In this document: positions 1 through 9,806 of the stretch, piece after piece
How positions within the stretch are numbered: the stretch's first letter is position 1
How the letters are laid out: each line of letters opens with the position of its first letter
Origin: Nissabacter sp. SGAir0207
GTDB taxonomy: Bacteria; Pseudomonadota; Gammaproteobacteria; Enterobacterales; Enterobacteriaceae
Reading direction: 5' to 3'
Assembly (NCBI RefSeq): GCF_005491205.1
Contig: NZ_CP028035.1
Location: forward strand, 2,666,001-2,730,000
Length of the DNA: 64,000 nt
Notes under the pieces: generated by a model
Told to the model about the DNA's origin: nothing
Databases searched by the model: none
What the model saw: the letters and a program-made list of their open reading frames with translations, nothing else
Program-made: the position numbers and the translations under genes

Positions 1-844
1 GATCGATGTTGAAGCCACGCGGCTGGGTTTCGGTCGGGTGGTGGCCCGCGGCGGTCAGGGTGCTGCCATCCTCAGAGACCTGGAACACGCTCAGGATGCT
101 GGCAGTGCGGTCGGTGGTGTAGAGGAAGCGGCCATCCGGCGTGATATGGATGTCCGCCGCCCAGCGGGTGCCGCTGAAGTCAGCGGGCATCACATCCAGC
201 GTCTGCACCGCGCGGTAACCGCCCTCTTCCGCCTGCCAGACGTCCACGCTGCTGTTCAGCTCGTTGACACAGTAGGCAAAGCGCTGGTTCGGGTGGAAGG
301 CCATGTGGCGCGGGCCTGCGCCCTCCACGGTGCCCATCCCTTCCGGCTGGTGGGCAGTCAGGGTGCCATCCTGCGCCAGATCGAACAGACGGATGCGATC
401 CTCTTTCAGGCACGGCACCAGCAGCACCTGATTGTCTGGCGAGATGTTGGAGGAGTGCGGCGCGTGGAGGTTCTCCAGCGTCTGCGCGGCGGCCTGCACC
501 ACGCCATCCCGGCCAATCGGGCTGACGCTGACGCAGTTGCCGCTGTAGGAGGCGGCGAACAGGAAGCGCCCCTGGCGGTCGGTCTCCAGGTGGGTCGGGC
601 CGCCGGGCAGCGGTGCCATGCCCGCCTGCTCCAGCTGGCCATCATCGGCGATGCGGTAGCTCACCACGCCGAACGCCGGGCGCACGCCCACGTACAGGAA
701 ACGGTTATCCGGGCGCAGCACCATTGGCTGTACCTGTCCCGGCACCTCGACGGTTTGCAGCAGGCTGAGCGTGCCATCGCCGGCAAGCTGCCAGACGTGG
801 ATCTGCTGGCTGTCCGGGCTGGCGACATAGACGACTTGCTTCAT
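1..844 (-). CDS. pgl: 6-phosphogluconolactonase, C-terminus cut by window edge
   Basis: This gene encodes the lactonase that hydrolyses 6-phosphogluconolactone in the oxidative pentose phosphate pathway (cytosolic seven-bladed beta-propeller, YbhE family). Reading in from the start gives [18 protein letters not shown], followed by propeller repeats such as [15 protein letters not shown] and the conserved [12 protein letters not shown] and [12 protein letters not shown] stretches. About 281 residues are present; the E. coli protein has 331, so roughly 50 C-terminal residues lie outside the window. An AGGAG ribosome site lies about 5 bases before the ATG. It is transcribed away from ybhA, as in E. 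coli. Confidence 0.95.
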   Translation of the reverse strand, partial: MKQVVYVASPDSQQIHVWQLAGDGTLSLLQTVEVPGQVQPMVLRPDNRFLYVGVRPAFGVVSYRIADDGQLEQAGMAPLPGGPTHLETDRQGRFLFAASYSGNCVSVSPIGRDGVVQAAAQTLENLHAPHSSNISPDNQVLLVPCLKEDRIRLFDLAQDGTLTAHQPEGMGTVEGAGPRHMAFHPNQRFAYCVNELNSSVDVWQAEEGGYRAVQTLDVMPADFSGTRWAADIHITPDGRFLYTTDRTASILSVFQVSEDGSTLTAAGHHPTETQPRGFNID

Positions 845-1033
845 GATCTCTCCTTTTGGGGCCACGCCCACCGGCGCGGCATGGGTGGCGTAATGCATTT
901 TAGCGCGTGTTGTTTCCTACCATAACCATTCATCCGGCTGGCGCATAGCACCGAGTGTGTTTTCCCCCTGCCGGTTCGCTGCTACTATCATCTGAATCGG
1001 CTGACTTTTATTCACTTCACAACGAGACCTGTT

Positions 1034-1855
1034 ATGACCTATCGCGTAATTGCGCTCGACCTCGACGGCACCCTGCTGGACCGTCAAAAACGTATCCTGC
1101 CGGAGTCCCTGAAGGCCATCGCCGCCGCCCGTGAGCTGGGCGTGACCGTGCTGGTGGTCACTGGCCGCCACCACGTCGCCATCCACCCCTTCTATCAGGC
1201 GCTGAAGCTGGACACCCCAGCCATCTGCTGCAACGGCACCTACCTCTATGACTACCAGAACCGCCAGGTGCTGAAGTCCGACCCGCTGCGCAAGGATCTG
1301 GCGCAGCAGGTGATCACCATGCTCGACCACTCCAAAATCCACGGTATGCTCTATGTGGATGACGCGATGCTCTATGAGCGCCCGACCGAGCACGTGCTGC
1401 GTTCGCTGGCGTGGGCCGAGACCCTGCCGGAGGCGCAACGCCCGAACATTCTCCAGGTGGAGAGCCTGAGCGCCGCCGCCGAACGCGCCGACGCCATCTG
1501 GAAATTCGCCACCACCCACCCGGATCTGGAAGCACTGAAAGCCTTCACCATGGAGGTGGAGGAGAAGCTGGGGCTGGCCTGCGAGTGGTCATGGTTTGAC
1601 CAAGTGGATGTCGCCAAGGGCGGCAACAGCAAGGGCAAACGCCTGCAGGAGTGGGTGGAGTCGCAGGGCATGACGATGAAGGACGTGCTGGCCTTCGGTG
1701 ACAACTACAATGACCTGAGCATGTTGCAGACCGCTGGCCTCGGCGTGGCGATGGGCAACGCCGACGACTTCATCAAGGAGCGCGCCGGGCTGGTGATTGG
1801 CACCAATGAGGAGCCGGGCATCGCCGCCGTGATTGAGCAGCATATCCTGCAATAA
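1034..1855 (+). CDS. ybhA: Cof-type HAD phosphatase YbhA
   Basis: This is a 273-residue haloacid-dehalogenase phosphatase of the Cof subfamily; E. coli YbhA acts on pyridoxal phosphate and some sugar phosphates. HAD motif I, DLDGTLL, gives the nucleophile Asp9 and acid Asp11. Motif II (VVTGRHH) lies near residue 42, the conserved Lys is in AKGGNSKG, and motif IV is GDNYND near residues 222-227. Length and sequence match YbhA throughout. The gene is convergent with modC, with a short GC stem between them (1862-1883). The natural substrate here is inferred from the homologue. Confidence 0.93.
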   Translation: MTYRVIALDLDGTLLDRQKRILPESLKAIAAARELGVTVLVVTGRHHVAIHPFYQALKLDTPAICCNGTYLYDYQNRQVLKSDPLRKDLAQQVITMLDHSKIHGMLYVDDAMLYERPTEHVLRSLAWAETLPEAQRPNILQVESLSAAAERADAIWKFATTHPDLEALKAFTMEVEEKLGLACEWSWFDQVDVAKGGNSKGKRLQEWVESQGMTMKDVLAFGDNYNDLSMLQTAGLGVAMGNADDFIKERAGLVIGTNEEPGIAAVIEQHILQ

Positions 1856-1861
1856 GGGGTT

Positions 1862-1883
1862 GGGGCGGCCAGCGCGCCGCCCC
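1862..1883. terminator. GC-rich stem-loop between ybhA and modC
   Basis: GGGGCGG pairs with CCGCCCC across an 8-base loop in the 38-bp gap between two convergent genes. There is no long T run on either strand, so intrinsic termination is only weakly supported. Confidence 0.4.
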
Positions 1884-1893
1884 TTGCGAACAT

Positions 1894-2952
1894 CTAGCCA
1901 GAGATAGAGACGCTCTTGACCTGCGCGTAGCACCACAGCCCCGGCTTGACCTGCAACTCATCGCGCGCCCACGGGGAGATGCGCGCCCAGAGGATCTGCT
2001 CACCGATTGCCAGCTTCACCTCCACCTGATCCTCCACCTCCAGACACTCCAGCACCTTGGCGCGCAGGATGTTGCGGATGCTGCTGCCCTGCGGCGGCAA
2101 GAGCGCCAACGAGACGTCCGCCGCCTGAATGCGGATGCGCAACTGGCTCTCCACCGCCGCCGCCACCCGGTTGACCCACAGATGCTGGTCGCCAAGGCTC
2201 AGCGCGCTCATCGCGTAGCGCGGGTGGTGTTCCAGCACCGTCACCGGCAGCACGCTGCTCTGGTCGGCCTTCGGCAGCCACGGCCGCAGCGCACTGCTGG
2301 CCCACACCGCCTCCAGCGGCCCCTGCGCGCGCACCTCGCCGCGATCCAGCACCAGCACCTGCTGCGCCAGCCGCAACAGCTCATCCATGCTGTGGGTGAC
2401 GTAGAGGATCGGCAACTTGACGTCATGCGCCAGCCGCTCCAGATAGGGCATCAGCTCACGCTTGCGCGGCAGGTCGAGGGAGGCGAGCGGCTCATCCATC
2501 AGCAGCATCTCCGGCCCGGTGAGCAGCGCGCGGCCAATCGCCACCCGCTGCTTCTCGCCGCCAGAGAGGGTCTGCGGGTGGCGCTCCAGCAGCGCCTCAA
2601 TGCCCAGCAACGTCACCACCTTGTCAAACTCGCCGCGCTGCGATGTGGGCATCCCGTAGGTCAGGTTGCCGCGCACCCGGTAGTGCGGGAAGAGGCGCGC
2701 GTCCTGAAAGACATAGCCGATGCGCCGCTTCTCCGGCGGCAGCCAGATGCGCGCCTCGCTGTCGGTCAGGGTGCGGCCATTAAGGCGGATCAGGCCACGA
2801 TCGGGCCGCGCCAGCCCGCCAATCAGGTTGATAAGCGAGGTTTTGCCCGCGCCGGAGAGGCCGAAAATGGCGGTGATGCCCACTGCTGGCAGCGTGGCCT
2901 GTACTGACAAGCTCAGGTCGCCGAGGCGGTGCGTCAAATCGAGTTCCAGCAT
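1894..2952 (-). CDS. modC: Molybdate ABC transporter ATP-binding protein
   Basis: This is the ATPase of the ModABC high-affinity molybdate importer. The ATG giving [10 protein letters not shown] yields 352 residues, the same length as the E. coli protein; a longer open frame upstream runs into modB and is rejected. Walker A is GLSGAGKT near residues 31-38, the ABC signature LSGGEKQR near 127, and Walker B LLMDEP follows. The C-terminal third is the MOP/TOBE-type domain that binds oxyanion. The start lies one base beyond the modB stop, so the genes are translationally linked. Confidence 0.96.
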   Translation of the reverse strand: MLELDLTHRLGDLSLSVQATLPAVGITAIFGLSGAGKTSLINLIGGLARPDRGLIRLNGRTLTDSEARIWLPPEKRRIGYVFQDARLFPHYRVRGNLTYGMPTSQRGEFDKVVTLLGIEALLERHPQTLSGGEKQRVAIGRALLTGPEMLLMDEPLASLDLPRKRELMPYLERLAHDVKLPILYVTHSMDELLRLAQQVLVLDRGEVRAQGPLEAVWASSALRPWLPKADQSSVLPVTVLEHHPRYAMSALSLGDQHLWVNRVAAAVESQLRIRIQAADVSLALLPPQGSSIRNILRAKVLECLEVEDQVEVKLAIGEQILWARISPWARDELQVKPGLWCYAQVKSVSISG

Positions 2953-2953
2953 C

Positions 2954-3637
2954 TCAGCCCCCCAGCCGCCGCTTGCTCCAGCGCGCCAGCCACTCCGAGA
3001 GCAGCAGCGCGCCGAGCGACAGCACAATCGCAATCACGCAGAGGCGCGCGGCGGCGGCTTCCGCCCCCGGCGTCTCAATCAGGGTGTACATCGCCAGCGG
3101 CAGGGTGCGCGTCTCGCCGGGAATGTTGGAGACAAAGGTGATGGTGGCACCAAACTCACCGAGCGAGCGGGCAAAGGCCAGCACCGCGCCGACGATGATG
3201 CCCGGCAGCGACAGCGGCAGGGTGAGCGTCAGGAAGACGCGCCACGGCGACGCCCCCAGCGTGCGCGCCGCCTGCTCCAGCCGCAGGTCAATCGCCTCCA
3301 GCGCCAGCCGGATGGCGCGTACCATCAGTGGGAAGGCCACCACCGCCGAGGCGAGCGCCGCCCCGCGCCAGCTAAAGCTGAAGCTCAGGCCAAAGGTCTG
3401 GTAGAGCCAGCCACCGAGCAGCCCGCGCCGCCCCATGCCAATCAGCAGCAGATAGCCAATCACCACCGGCGGCAGTACCAGCGGCAGGTGCACCAGACTG
3501 TCCAACAGCGCCTTGCCGGGGAAGCGGCAGCGCACCAGCACCCAGGCCACCAGAATGCCAAACGGCAGGCTGCCCAGCACCGCGACGCCCGCCACTTGCA
3601 GGCTCAACAGCACCGCCTGCCACTCGTACTCACTCAT
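2954..3637 (-). CDS. modB: Molybdate ABC transporter permease
   Basis: This is the inner-membrane channel of the molybdate importer, 227 residues from ATG 3637 (E. coli 229). It has several hydrophobic spans and the permease coupling motif region [22 protein letters not shown]. The ATG overlaps the modA TGA by one base (TGATG). An in-frame TTG one codon upstream is possible, but the ATG fits the overlap better. It forms an operon with modA and modC. Confidence 0.96.
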   Translation of the reverse strand: MSEYEWQAVLLSLQVAGVAVLGSLPFGILVAWVLVRCRFPGKALLDSLVHLPLVLPPVVIGYLLLIGMGRRGLLGGWLYQTFGLSFSFSWRGAALASAVVAFPLMVRAIRLALEAIDLRLEQAARTLGASPWRVFLTLTLPLSLPGIIVGAVLAFARSLGEFGATITFVSNIPGETRTLPLAMYTLIETPGAEAAAARLCVIAIVLSLGALLLSEWLARWSKRRLGG

Positions 3638-4431
3638 CAACGGGGGCTAAATCCATACTGTTTGAACACCGTGGCCGCCTGCGGCCCCTTCAGGTAGTCG
3701 TAGAACGCCTGCGTGGCGCTGTTCTGGTGATCGCGCACGATCGCCATCGGGTACTCCACCGGCGGGTGGCTCTCCGCGGGGAAGGTGCCGACCACTTTCA
3801 CCTTGGCGCTGGCCTTGGCGTCTGAGCCGTAGACGATGCCCAGCGGTGCCTCCTGCCGCTCCACCAGCGCCATCGCCGCGCGCACGTTGTTGCCGCGTGC
3901 CAGCGTCGGCTCCAGCGCCGTCCACGCCCCCAGCGACTGCAACGCCTGCTTGGCATAAATGCCCGCCGGTACGTGATCCGGGTCACCGACCGCCAGACGG
4001 CCACCTGACAGCAGCGACACCCACGGCGTCTGCTTGTCGATCTTCACCGCGTCCTGCGCCGACGGCTGCGGCGCAATCAGCACCAGCTCGTTGCCCAGCA
4101 GGGTGTAGCGGCTGTTGTTGACGATCTGCTGCTTCTGCTGCGCGTAGTCCATCCACTGCTGATCGGCAGAGATAAACAGGTTGGCTGGCGCGCCCTGCTC
4201 AATCTGCCGCGCCAGCACCGAGGAGGAGGCGTAGGAGGCCACCACCTCTACCAGGTGATCCTTCTGGTACTGGGTGGCAATCTCTTGCAGGGCATTGGTC
4301 AGCGAGGCGGCGGCGAAGACGGTGATCTTCTCCGCCGCCTGCGCCTGCCACGACAGGCCAGAGAGCAGCGCCACGGCGATCAGTGAACGGGACATCAAAC
4401 GGCGCGGTGCGCGCGAAGTGGGGCATGGCAT
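3637..4431 (-). CDS. modA: Periplasmic molybdate-binding protein
   Basis: This is the substrate-binding protein that delivers molybdate (and tungstate) to ModBC. From ATG 4431 it has 264 residues: a Sec signal peptide (SLIAVALLSGLSWQAQA) and then the mature start AEKITVFAAASLTNAL, the family signature with the oxyanion-contacting serine. The later stretch GNNVRAAMALVERQEAPLG is also typical. A GGAGA ribosome site lies 6 bases upstream. An internal in-frame ATG 12 codons in would give a more usual short signal peptide, so the exact start is not certain. The ModE operator lies 23 bp upstream. Confidence 0.95.
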   Translation of the reverse strand: MPCPTSRAPRRLMSRSLIAVALLSGLSWQAQAAEKITVFAAASLTNALQEIATQYQKDHLVEVVASYASSSVLARQIEQGAPANLFISADQQWMDYAQQKQQIVNNSRYTLLGNELVLIAPQPSAQDAVKIDKQTPWVSLLSGGRLAVGDPDHVPAGIYAKQALQSLGAWTALEPTLARGNNVRAAMALVERQEAPLGIVYGSDAKASAKVKVVGTFPAESHPPVEYPMAIVRDHQNSATQAFYDYLKGPQAATVFKQYGFSPR

Positions 4432-4453
4432 AGGGTTCTCTCCGAAGGGGTCA

Positions 4454-4479
4454 ACGTTATATAGGAAATCATATAACGT
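4454..4479. promoter_or_regulatory. ModE operator upstream of modABC
   Basis: A perfect inverted repeat ACGTTATAT / ATATAACGT is separated by 8 bases, 23 bp before the modA start. This matches the known form of ModE-molybdate binding sites in enterobacterial modA promoters, and modE itself is the divergent neighbour. The expected role is repression of modABC when molybdate is plentiful. Confidence 0.85.
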
Positions 4480-4534
4480 CGTGTTAAACCTTGTCATTCG
4501 CTTTATCGGCGGCGGCCCGCGGAACTTGACGGCC

Positions 4535-4563
4535 AAAAAAACGCCCGGCACAGGGGCCGGGCG
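4535..4563 (-). terminator. Intrinsic terminator of acrZ
   Basis: On the minus strand CGCCCGGC pairs with GCCGGGCG (6-base loop) and is followed by seven Ts. It lies 16 bp past the acrZ stop and so separates acrZ from the modABC promoter. Confidence 0.85.
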
Positions 4564-4578
4564 GGAGGGGGAAGCCAA

Positions 4579-4734
4579 TCAGCGGCGCGGGGCCTGGTGG
4601 CTCTCTTTGGGATGGCCGATCTTCGAAAAGACGTTGAACACTTCACCCAGGCCGTAGATCAGGCCGAGGATAATTGCCATCACCACCGGCACCATGACGA
4701 CGGCAAACACCAGACTCTCCAGCAGTTCCAACAT
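4579..4734 (-). CDS. acrZ: AcrZ, small membrane partner of AcrB
   Basis: This 51-residue single-span inner-membrane protein binds AcrB and modulates substrate export by the AcrAB-TolC pump. It begins [18 protein letters not shown] and carries [20 protein letters not shown], almost identical to E. coli AcrZ (49 aa), with a slightly different hydrophilic tail. A GAGGCG ribosome site precedes the ATG. The longer open frame upstream is not supported. It sits between modA and modE as in E. coli. Confidence 0.95.
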   Translation of the reverse strand: MLELLESLVFAVVMVPVVMAIILGLIYGLGEVFNVFSKIGHPKESHQAPRR

Positions 4735-4895
4735 AATCGCCTCACTCATTTCCATGGGACGCCGATCGCTGGCGTCAATCTTTGCGATAATAGCAGGGAT
4801 GGCGCGCCGGAGTGTTAGCAATTCGCCAACCGCCGGTTTGCCTCCCTGCCGCCAATCAGCGACAATTACCCCCTTCCCCGCCGTTGGATGTTGCC

Positions 4896-5687
4896 ATGCA
4901 CGCTGAAATTTTGCTGACCCTGAAACTCGACCAGCGGGTCTTTGCTGACCCCCGCCGCATCGCCCTGCTGAAACAGGTGCGCGCCACCGGCTCCATCAGC
5001 CAGGGGGCGAAACTGGCTGGCATCAGTTACAAAAGCGCCTGGGACGCCATCAATGAGATGAACCAGATGGCCGACCAAACGCTGGTGGAGCGCGCCACCG
5101 GCGGCAAGGGCGGCGGCGGCGCGACCCTGACGCGCTACGGTGAGCGGCTGGTGCAGCTCTATGACCTGCTGGCGCAGATCCAGCAAAAAGCCTTCGACGT
5201 GCTGAAGGAGGACAGCCTGCCGCTCGACAGTTTGCTCGCCGCCATCTCACGCTTCTCGTTGCAGACCAGCGCCCGCAACCAGTTTTTCGCCACCGTCACC
5301 GAGCGCGGCCACCAGCATGTGCAGCAGCAGGTGCAACTGCTATTGGCCGACGGCACCACGCGCCTCAACGCGGCACTGACCGAGCAGAGCGCCGACCGGC
5401 TGCAACTGGCACCGGGCAAGGAGGTGCTGGCGCTGATCAAAGCCCCGTGGGTGACGATCTCCCCGGCCAGCGATCCGTTGCCCGCTGGCGCCAACGCCTT
5501 TGCCTGCGTGTTGCAGAGCCTTGAGCCGGGCAGCGACAACAGCGAGGTGCTGCTGACGTTCGCCGGACGCGAGACGCTGTGCGCCACCGTGCCCAACACC
5601 CAGGTGACGGCGCTGGGGCTACAGCCGGGACTGGCAGTCACCGCGCAGGTGCAGCCCGACCGGGTGATCCTCGCCACCCTGCTCTGA
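4896..5687 (+). CDS. modE: Molybdate-responsive transcriptional regulator ModE
   Basis: This dimeric molybdate sensor represses modABC and activates molybdoenzyme genes. It has 263 residues from the ATG giving [16 protein letters not shown] (E. coli 262). The N-terminal winged helix-turn-helix contains [19 protein letters not shown], and the conserved [15 protein letters not shown] follows. The C-terminal half holds two MOP domains. The ribosome site is weak (GGATG), but homology fixes the start. It is divergent from acrZ-modABC and upstream of modF. Confidence 0.96.
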   Translation: MHAEILLTLKLDQRVFADPRRIALLKQVRATGSISQGAKLAGISYKSAWDAINEMNQMADQTLVERATGGKGGGGATLTRYGERLVQLYDLLAQIQQKAFDVLKEDSLPLDSLLAAISRFSLQTSARNQFFATVTERGHQHVQQQVQLLLADGTTRLNAALTEQSADRLQLAPGKEVLALIKAPWVTISPASDPLPAGANAFACVLQSLEPGSDNSEVLLTFAGRETLCATVPNTQVTALGLQPGLAVTAQVQPDRVILATLL

Positions 5688-5808
5688 TCGCCTTGCAAAT
5701 CAGGTAGTTGCATTTTCAGCGTTAATACTTTGCAGATTTGTCAATTGACTTCAGCGCCAGCGGCGCTTATCCCTAACCCCAAACTGGTTGCACATTAAGG
5801 GATAAAAC

Positions 5809-7275
5809 ATGGCGTCATTGCAGATTGCGCAAGGTGTGTTCCGCCTGAGCGACACCCGCACCCTCCACCTGCCCGAGCTGGCGATCCACGCTGGCGACAG
5901 CTGGGCCTTTGTCGGGGCCAACGGCAGCGGCAAATCGGCACTGGCGCGCGCACTGGCCGGCGAGCTGGTGCAGCTGGAGGGGCAGCGCCAGCATGACTTC
6001 CCGCGCATCGCCCGCCTCTCTTTCGAGCAGTTGCAGAAGCTGCTGAGCGACGAGTGGCAGCGCAATAACACCGACCTGCTGAGCGCCGACGAGGATGACA
6101 CCGGCCGCACCACCGCCGACATCATCCAGGAGGAGGTGAAGGATCCGGCGCGCGCGGCGGCGCTGGCGACCCAGTTCGGCATTGCGCAGCTGCTGGCGCG
6201 GCGCTTCAAATACCTCTCCACCGGCGAGACGCGCAAAACGCTGCTCTGTCAGGCGCTGATGGCGCAACCCGACCTGTTGATCCTCGACGAGCCTTTCGAT
6301 GGGCTGGACGTGCAGTCGCGCGGCCAGCTGGCGCTGCTGCTGGGCGAACTCTCCCAGCAGGGGATCACGCTGGTGCTGGTGCTGAACCGCTTCGATGAGA
6401 TCCCGGCGTTTGTCCAGCAGGTTGGGGTGCTGGCCGACTGCCACCTGACCACCACCGGCCCGCGCGAGGCGGTGATGGCGCAGGCGCTGGTAGCGCAACT
6501 GGCGCACAGCGAGCGGCTGAGCGGCATGGCGCTGCCGGAGACCGAGGAGCCGCGCCGTGGCCCCGCCCTGCCGCCGGACGAGCCACGCATCATCCTGCGC
6601 CACGGGGTGGTCTCCTATAACGATCGCCCGATCCTCAACGGCCTCGACTGGCAGGTCAATCCCGGCGAGCACTGGCAGATTGTCGGCCCGAACGGCGCGG
6701 GTAAGTCCACGCTGCTCAGCCTGATCACCGGCGACCACCCGCAGGGCTACAGCAATGACCTGACGCTGTTTGGCCGTCGGCGCGGCAGCGGCGAAACCAT
6801 CCGGGACATCAAAAAGCACATCGGCTACGTCAGCAGCAGCCTGCACCTTGACTACCGCGTCAGTGCCAGCCTGCGCACGGTGATCCTCTCCGGCTTTTTC
6901 GACTCCATCGGCATCTATCAGGCCGCCTCTGACCGCCAGCGGCAGCTGACCGACCACTGGCTGGCACTACTGGGGCTGGCCGATGCCGCCGACGCGCCCT
7001 TCCACAGCCTCTCCTGGGGGCAGCAGCGGCTGGCGCTGATTGCGCGGGCGCTGGTGAAACACCCGGCGCTGCTGATTCTGGATGAGCCGTTGCAGGGGCT
7101 GGACCCGCTCAATCGCCAGCTAGTGCGCCGCTGGATTGACGTGCTGATTGGCGAGGGCGAAACCCAACTGCTGTTTGTTTCGCACCATGCCGAAGACGCG
7201 CCAGCCTGCATCACCCATCGCCTGAGTTTTGTGCCCGAGGGCGACCTCTACCGCTATGTGACGCAGGCATTGTGA
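5809..7275 (+). CDS. modF: ModF, tandem ABC ATPase (molybdenum-related)
   Basis: This 488-residue soluble protein carries two ABC ATPase domains and matches E. coli ModF along its whole length. The first domain has Walker A GANGSGKS near residue 37, signature YLSTGETRK and Walker B LLILDEPFDGLD. The second has GPNGAGKS near residue 295, HSLSWGQQR and LLILDEPLQGLD. There are no membrane spans. It follows modE by 121 bp on the same strand. Its biochemical role is not well defined; a link to molybdenum is inferred from operon position. Confidence 0.94.
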   Translation: MASLQIAQGVFRLSDTRTLHLPELAIHAGDSWAFVGANGSGKSALARALAGELVQLEGQRQHDFPRIARLSFEQLQKLLSDEWQRNNTDLLSADEDDTGRTTADIIQEEVKDPARAAALATQFGIAQLLARRFKYLSTGETRKTLLCQALMAQPDLLILDEPFDGLDVQSRGQLALLLGELSQQGITLVLVLNRFDEIPAFVQQVGVLADCHLTTTGPREAVMAQALVAQLAHSERLSGMALPETEEPRRGPALPPDEPRIILRHGVVSYNDRPILNGLDWQVNPGEHWQIVGPNGAGKSTLLSLITGDHPQGYSNDLTLFGRRRGSGETIRDIKKHIGYVSSSLHLDYRVSASLRTVILSGFFDSIGIYQAASDRQRQLTDHWLALLGLADAADAPFHSLSWGQQRLALIARALVKHPALLILDEPLQGLDPLNRQLVRRWIDVLIGEGETQLLFVSHHAEDAPACITHRLSFVPEGDLYRYVTQAL

Positions 7276-7303
7276 CCGCCGCGCTACCACTCTGTATGAC
7301 CGG

Positions 7304-7319
7304 GTGGTAGCGGTTACAC
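7304..7319. promoter_or_regulatory. GalR/GalS-type operator 1
   Basis: GTGGTAGCGGTTACAC matches the gal operator consensus and is nearly identical to the internal E. coli operator OI. It lies 88 bp (centre to centre) upstream of operator 2, just after the modF stop. Confidence 0.75.
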
Positions 7320-7391
7320 TAAGTCTGGTCGCCCGCGGTTTTCAGCCAATTCCCCCCTGCTCTTTCCCGGTGGCTTGTGCTAGGCTGCCGG

Positions 7392-7407
7392 GTGTAAGCG
7401 ATTCCAT
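7392..7407. promoter_or_regulatory. GalR/GalS-type operator 2 (OE-like)
   Basis: GTGTAAGCGATTCCAT closely matches E. coli galOE. Its centre is about 60 bp upstream of the start point implied by the extended -10 at 7445-7453, the same geometry as in E. coli. Confidence 0.8.
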
Positions 7408-7444
7408 TTCTTGAGTCTGGATCACCTTTTCTTTGCCGCTGGCG

Positions 7445-7453
7445 TGCTATCTT
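7445..7453 (+). promoter_or_regulatory. Extended -10 promoter of galTKM
   Basis: TGCTATCTT fits the extended -10 form (TGn plus a TATAAT-like hexamer). It lies between operators 2 and 3, where the E. coli gal promoters lie. No good -35 hexamer is seen, as expected for an extended -10 promoter. Confidence 0.55.
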
Positions 7454-7500
7454 TTGGCATGGTTGTGTAGCCGTGGGCAAGAAGGCCCCGGCCAGAGAGT

Positions 7501-7516
7501 GTGGAAGCGGTTACAC
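7501..7516. promoter_or_regulatory. GalR/GalS-type operator 3 (OI-like)
   Basis: GTGGAAGCGGTTACAC is a near-consensus site, 109 bp centre to centre from operator 2. That is close to the 113-114 bp OE-OI distance that allows GalR looping in E. coli. Here it sits in the untranslated leader rather than in galE. Confidence 0.8.
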
Positions 7517-7608
7517 TAGCCCGTTTGCGGGCCTCTTTGATTGCTGTTCCCTGTTGTGCCCCGGGCCAAAGGCCTTGCCGGGCGTTTGGATAAAGGAATG
7601 TTTACGCT

Positions 7609-8661
7609 ATGTCGACTTTTAACCCGGTTGATCACCCGCATCGCCGTTACAACCCGCTGACCGGCCAGTGGATCCTGGTCTCCCCGCACCGTGCCAAGCG
7701 CCCCTGGCAGGGCCAGCAGGAGTCGCCGGCGCTGGAGACGTTGCCCAGCCACGATCCTGACTGCTTCCTCTGCCCCGGCAACACGCGCGTGACCGGTGAC
7801 GTCAACCCGGATTACACCACCACCTACGTCTTCACCAATGACTTCGCCGCCCTGATGCCGGACACCCCAGCCGCGCCAGAGAGCGATGACCCGCTGATGC
7901 GCTGCCAGGGTGCGCGCGGCACCAGCCGGGTGATCTGCTTCTCACCAGACCACAGCAAAACCCTGCCGCAGCTCTCGCTGCCGGCGCTGGAAGCGGTGGT
8001 AGAGACCTGGCAGGCGCAGAGCGCCGAACTGGGCCAGACTTACCCGTGGGTGCAGGTGTTTGAGAACAAGGGCGCAGCGATGGGCTGCTCCAACCCGCAC
8101 CCGCATGGGCAGGTGTGGGCCAACAGCTTCCTGCCGAATGAGGCGGCGCGCGAAGATCAGTTGCAGCGCGACTACCTGCAACAGCAAGGCTCGCCCATGC
8201 TGCTCGATTACGTGCAGCGCGAGCAGGCGGACGGCAGCCGCACCGTGGTGGAGACCGAGCACTGGCTGGCGGTGGTGCCCTACTGGGCGGCATGGCCGTT
8301 CGAAACCCTGCTGCTGCCGAAGGCCCACGTCCTGCGCCTGACCGAGTTGTCAGAGGCGCAACGCCGCGATCTGGCGCTGGCGCTGAAAAAACTCACCAGC
8401 CGCTATGACAACCTGTTCCAGTGCTCCTTCCCCTACTCAATGGGGTGGCACGGTGCGCCGTTCACCGACGGCGACCACGCGCACTGGCAGTTGCATGCGC
8501 ACTTCTATCCGCCGCTGCTGCGTTCCGCATCAGTGCGCAAATTTATGGTCGGGTACGAGATGCTGGCAGAGACCCAGCGCGACCTGACCGCCGAACAGGC
8601 GGCGGAGCGTCTGCGCGCCGTCAGCGATATCCACTACCGTGAAGCCGGAGCCGAACAATGA
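7609..8661 (+). CDS. galT: Galactose-1-phosphate uridylyltransferase
   Basis: This Leloir-pathway enzyme exchanges UMP between UDP-glucose and galactose-1-phosphate. It has 350 residues, starting [19 protein letters not shown]. The HIT-type active site NPHPHGQVW places the nucleophilic histidine at residue 166, as in E. coli. Zinc-binding CFLCPGN lies near residue 52. An AAAGGA ribosome site lies upstream. The stop overlaps the galK start by 4 bases (ATGA). It is the first gene of this gal operon because galE is absent. Confidence 0.97.
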   Translation: MSTFNPVDHPHRRYNPLTGQWILVSPHRAKRPWQGQQESPALETLPSHDPDCFLCPGNTRVTGDVNPDYTTTYVFTNDFAALMPDTPAAPESDDPLMRCQGARGTSRVICFSPDHSKTLPQLSLPALEAVVETWQAQSAELGQTYPWVQVFENKGAAMGCSNPHPHGQVWANSFLPNEAAREDQLQRDYLQQQGSPMLLDYVQREQADGSRTVVETEHWLAVVPYWAAWPFETLLLPKAHVLRLTELSEAQRRDLALALKKLTSRYDNLFQCSFPYSMGWHGAPFTDGDHAHWQLHAHFYPPLLRSASVRKFMVGYEMLAETQRDLTAEQAAERLRAVSDIHYREAGAEQ

Positions 8662-9806
8662 GCCTGACCACCACTACCCACCAGATTTTTGAACAGACCT
8701 TTGGCTACCCGGCGGCGCTGACTGTGCAAGCGCCCGGCCGCGTCAACCTGATTGGCGAGCACACCGACTACAACGATGGCTTCGTGCTGCCCTGTGCCAT
8801 CGACTATGAGACGGTGATTGCCTGCGCCAAGCGTGACGACCGTCAGGTGCGCGTGGTGGCCGCCGACTATGACAACCAGCAGGATAGCTTCTCCCTCGAC
8901 GCGCCGATCCTCTCCAACGACGCGCTGCCGTGGGCCAACTACGTGCGCGGCGTGGTGAAACACCTGCAACAGCGCTGCCCGTCGCTGGGCGGTGCAGATC
9001 TGGTGATCAGCGGCAACGTGCCACAGGGCGCGGGCCTCAGCTCCTCCGCCTCGCTGGAGGTGGCGGTCGGTCAGGCGATGCAGGCGCTCCACCAGCTGCC
9101 GCTGGATGGCGTGGCGCTGGCGCTGAATGGTCAGGAGGCGGAGAACCAGTTTGTCGGCTGCAACTGCGGCATCATGGACCAGCTGATCTCTGCCCTTGGC
9201 AAGCAAGACCACGCGCTGCTGATTGACTGCCGCTCGCTGGAGACGCGCCCGGTGCCGATGCCGGAGGATGTGGCGGTAGTGATCATCAACTCCAACGTCA
9301 AGCGCGGGCTGGTGGGCAGTGAGTACAACGCCCGCCGCGAACAGTGCGAGGTGGCGGCGCGCTTCTTTGGCGTCAAGGCGCTGCGCGACGTCAACCCGGA
9401 TCTCTTCTTCCCTATCGCCCATGAGATGGACCCGGTGGTATCACGCCGCGCCCGCCACGTGATCACCGAAAATGACCGCACGCTGGCCGCCGCCGAGGCG
9501 CTGGCCGCCGGTGACCTGAAGAAGATGGGCCAGCTGATGGCCGAATCCCACGCCTCCATGCGGGATGATTTTGAGATCACCGTGCCGCCGATCGATGCGC
9601 TGGTGGAGATTGTCAAAGGCGTGATTGGCGAGCGCGGCGGCGTGCGCATGACCGGCGGCGGCTTCGGCGGCTGCGTGGTGGCGCTGATGCCAACCGCGCT
9701 GGTCGATGAGGTGCGTGAGGCAGTGGCGCGCGACTACCCGGCACAGACCGGCCTGAAAGAGACGTTCTACGTCTGCCGCGCGATGCAGGGGGCCAGAGTA
9801 TGCTAA
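8658..9806 (+). CDS. galK: Galactokinase
   Basis: This GHMP-family kinase phosphorylates galactose at C1, in 382 residues. The galactokinase signature [15 protein letters not shown] lies near residues 28-42, the ATP loop [15 protein letters not shown] near 122, and the GHMP C-terminal motif [10 protein letters not shown] near 331. It is translationally coupled to galT (4-base overlap), and its stop overlaps galM by 7 bases. Confidence 0.97.
   Translation: MSLTTTTHQIFEQTFGYPAALTVQAPGRVNLIGEHTDYNDGFVLPCAIDYETVIACAKRDDRQVRVVAADYDNQQDSFSLDAPILSNDALPWANYVRGVVKHLQQRCPSLGGADLVISGNVPQGAGLSSSASLEVAVGQAMQALHQLPLDGVALALNGQEAENQFVGCNCGIMDQLISALGKQDHALLIDCRSLETRPVPMPEDVAVVIINSNVKRGLVGSEYNARREQCEVAARFFGVKALRDVNPDLFFPIAHEMDPVVSRRARHVITENDRTLAAAEALAAGDLKKMGQLMAESHASMRDDFEITVPPIDALVEIVKGVIGERGGVRMTGGGFGGCVVALMPTALVDEVREAVARDYPAQTGLKETFYVCRAMQGARVC

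Larger units (their letters stand above)
7276..7608 (+). promoter_or_regulatory. gal operon control region
   Basis: This 333-bp gap between modF and galT holds three GalR/GalS-type operators, an extended -10 promoter and an untranslated leader of about 150 bases, with no gene. The positions of two operators about the promoter resemble those of E. coli galOE and galOI, although galE is not here. A small hairpin (GCCCG/CGGGC) follows the last operator near 7519-7532. Confidence 0.75.
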
